Assembly: GCA_028875175.1 (NCBI GenBank)
Contig: JAPPFO010000208.1
Span: 4,167 to 12,092 of the forward strand
Length of the DNA stretch: 7,926 nucleotides
Reading direction: 5' to 3'
Origin: Chloroflexota bacterium
GTDB taxonomy: Bacteria; Chloroflexota; UBA11872
Below, piece after piece: positions 6,467-7,926 of the stretch (position 1 is the stretch's first letter; every line of letters starts with the position of its first letter). Position numbers and translations under genes: made by a program. The notes under the pieces were generated by a model that searched no databases, had not been told where the DNA came from, and saw only the letters and a list, made by a program, of their open reading frames with translations.

Positions 6467-7504
6467 TCACTCCTCGGGGGGTATTTCCGTGGGGACGATT
6501 GAACTCTGGCCGGTCCGGGTGTAGCGCTGTGACTCAGCCAGGGTGGAACGCCAGTGGAATCGCGGCTCGAATCCGATGTCGCGGCGCGCGGCGGAGAGGT
6601 CGAATTCGTAGTAGGTGGGGGGCATGCCGGCCAGGCGGGCCTCGACGACGCGACGATCAAGGGCCTCCGCCACCACCGGAACGGCGTCACGCCAGGTGAA
6701 GGGTTCGGGGCCGCCGAGCTGATAGACGCCGCCAAAGGCCTGTTCGACACCGAGGACGCGGTCAAAGGCCTGGACGATGTCGCGGACATCGAGGGTGTGC
6801 TTCTTCCAGGTGCGGCCATTGGCGTCGAGTGCGATCACCAGGGGATCGGTTCCATCGTCAAGAGATTCGAGTGTGGCAAGCGTCTGGCGCGCCGTTGAAT
6901 CGGCGCGATTGCGAAAGGACTCAAGAAAAAAGGACAGCCGGAAGTGCGGAAAGTCGAGAAACTCACCGGCGCCCCAGACCCAGGGGAAGCGGAAGACGGT
7001 GATGGGGAGACCGTCGCCGCGGACGTAGCGGTCGGCCAGGCGCTCACCGAGGATCTTGGTGAAGCCGTACCAGTCGGTCTGGGTCTGGGTGAGCGATTGC
7101 TCGTTGAGGATCTCGGGGTTGCCTTCGGGAGGGTACTTATCGAGGGTGGCGTCGGTGCTGGAGAAGACGATGTGGCGGATGGCGCCAGTGCGCTCGCGGG
7201 CAGCCTCAAATACGTTGAAGGTGCCCTGCACGTTGATCTGCATGTATTGCTCGGGCGTGAAGGGCCCGCCGGCCTGAAAGGCCGCACCGAGATGAATGAC
7301 GGCGTCGACAGAGGCCACGGCACGCCGGACGTCGTCGAGCGACTCCAGATGCCCCTCAGTCACGTCCGCGCCGATGTCAGTCAGCTTGGAAGCCTGCGGA
7401 TCGCCAGGCACGGTGAAACCGAGCAGGCTGTGGCCGTTTTGGATCATGCGACGACCGACGTTGGCGCCAATGCGTCCGGTGGCGCCAGTCATCAGGATTC
7501 TCAT
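6467..7504 (-). CDS. Extended SDR, NAD(P)-dependent sugar epimerase/dehydrogenase-like
   Basis: A 345-residue extended SDR, distinct from the one at 2405. The Rossmann motif TGATGRIG is at residues 6-13, VDAVIHLGAAFQAGG at 66-80, the catalytic Ser/Thr in IVFSSTDAT (112-120), and YxxxK as Y146 GFT K150. Later come FRFPWVWGAGEF and HTLDVRDIVQAF, the latter a standard helix lining the site. The reaction is NAD(P)-linked oxidation, reduction or epimerisation of a sugar, lactone or similar hydroxy compound; the sequence does not say which. The ATG overlaps the stop of the upstream enolase-superfamily gene by four bases (ATGA, 7501-7504), fixing the start and indicating translational coupling. GAGGT (7517-7521) lies 12 bases upstream, too far for a good ribosome site. 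The pairing suggests dehydrogenase and dehydratase steps on the same sugar or sugar-acid substrate. It shares little beyond fold motifs with the other SDR, so recent tandem duplication is unlikely. Confidence 0.93.
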   Translation of the reverse strand: MRILMTGATGRIGANVGRRMIQNGHSLLGFTVPGDPQASKLTDIGADVTEGHLESLDDVRRAVASVDAVIHLGAAFQAGGPFTPEQYMQINVQGTFNVFEAARERTGAIRHIVFSSTDATLDKYPPEGNPEILNEQSLTQTQTDWYGFTKILGERLADRYVRGDGLPITVFRFPWVWGAGEFLDFPHFRLSFFLESFRNRADSTARQTLATLESLDDGTDPLVIALDANGRTWKKHTLDVRDIVQAFDRVLGVEQAFGGVYQLGGPEPFTWRDAVPVVAEALDRRVVEARLAGMPPTYYEFDLSAARRDIGFEPRFHWRSTLAESQRYTRTGQSSIVPTEIPPEE

Positions 7505-7926
7505 GCGCGAATCACCACCTCGTTGGGAGCTCCGACGCGTTCATAGGTTTCCTGGTCAACCTGGATGCCGAGTCCGGGGCCGTCAGGCGCCTGATAGGCG
7601 CCGTTGACGATCGTCAATTCGTCGTCGGCATAAACGTTCGGGCGGATGCGTTCATCTTCCAACGAGACCCAGTTGTCCAGGCTGGTCGCCAGGGCAAGCC
7701 CGGCGACGAGGCCGAAGCGACCGTTACCGAAGTTGTGGGGGATCGGGAGGATCGACTTCTCCTGCAGGCGGGTCTCCAGTTGCTTCCAACGCAGGTGGCC
7801 GATGCGGACGATGTCGGGCTGGTACCCGTCGATCAGACGCTGATCGATGAGGTCCACAAAGGCGCCGGAGGGCGGGTTGCCGTCCACTTCGCCAGCTACT
7901 AGCAAGGTTTCGGGGCAGTATTTGGC
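7501..7926 (-). CDS. Mandelate racemase/muconate lactonizing enzyme-like protein, 5' partial
   Basis: The last 141 residues of an enolase-superfamily enzyme (families usually 360-400 residues); the frame is open to the right edge, so the N-terminal cap and the start of the barrel are outside. Numbering from the edge, residues aligning with mandelate racemase are: E13 in LVAGEVDGN (third metal-ligand Glu), D38 in PDIVRIGHLRW and H64 in ILPIPHNFGN (the His-Asp dyad), and E90 in WVSLEDE (the stabilising Glu). The C-terminal APDGPGLGIQVDQETYER is typical of the group. These enzymes take a proton next to a carboxylate and usually dehydrate aldonic or uronic acids, or racemise. One oddity is RIGHLRW where RIGG-V-T-G is common. 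A TTG at 7905 could be mistaken for a start but lies in mid-barrel. The stop overlaps the SDR start, so the two are one operon. Confidence 0.88.
   Translation of the reverse strand, partial: AKYCPETLLVAGEVDGNPPSGAFVDLIDQRLIDGYQPDIVRIGHLRWKQLETRLQEKSILPIPHNFGNGRFGLVAGLALATSLDNWVSLEDERIRPNVYADDELTIVNGAYQAPDGPGLGIQVDQETYERVGAPNEVVIRA

Noticed and set aside
6307..6819. Extended N-terminus of the lipid kinase, start at 6819
   Set aside because: The extra 171 residues are Ser/Pro/Arg-rich, mostly antisense to the SDR gene, and match nothing in the family. The ATG at 6306 gives a normal-length kinase with the usual N-terminus.

Overview
The window is high-GC bacterial DNA (about two thirds G+C by eye), densely packed with metabolic genes. 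I see nine protein-coding genes, two of them cut by the window edges. I see no RNA genes, CRISPR arrays or insertion sequences. The gene mix is FGGY kinase, class II aldolase, extended SDRs, an enolase-superfamily dehydratase, a stand-alone FAD dehydrogenase and a small cupin. Together with mostly weak Shine-Dalgarno sites, this recalls Chloroflexota (for example SAR202/Dehalococcoidia-type) or other high-GC environmental heterotrophs. That placement is inference, not a result.

Left block, plus strand, 2-3391: four genes in one tight run. They are an FGGY sugar kinase (5' end outside the window), a FucA-like class II aldolase starting on the base after the kinase stop, an unrecognised 124-residue beta-rich protein whose ATG overlaps the aldolase stop, and an extended SDR starting 4 bases later with GTG. 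Spacing says one operon. A kinase plus aldolase pair is the classic way to phosphorylate a ketose and split it into DHAP plus a short aldehyde. The role of the small third protein is the main unknown.

Middle, 3392-5352: a single-cupin protein on the minus strand runs divergently from a large soluble FAD dehydrogenase/reductase of the fumarate reductase-like (FAD_binding_2) family on the plus strand. They share a 119-bp intergenic region holding three GGCGCC palindromes.

Right block, minus strand, 5353-7926: read from the right edge, this has the C-terminal part of a mandelate racemase-type enolase-superfamily protein, a second extended SDR whose start overlaps its stop (ATGA), and, after a 160-bp gap, a diacylglycerol kinase-like lipid kinase. 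The dehydratase and SDR pair suggests sugar-acid or lactone metabolism. The lipid kinase may be unrelated to it.

Overall the window looks like accessory carbohydrate catabolism: one phosphorylating branch (kinase and aldolase) and one non-phosphorylating branch (dehydrogenase and dehydratase), with several key-residue departures from textbook family members that leave the substrates open. I found no clear sign of an unprecedented system. The best candidate for something undescribed is the small protein at 2026-2400, translationally coupled to the aldolase.
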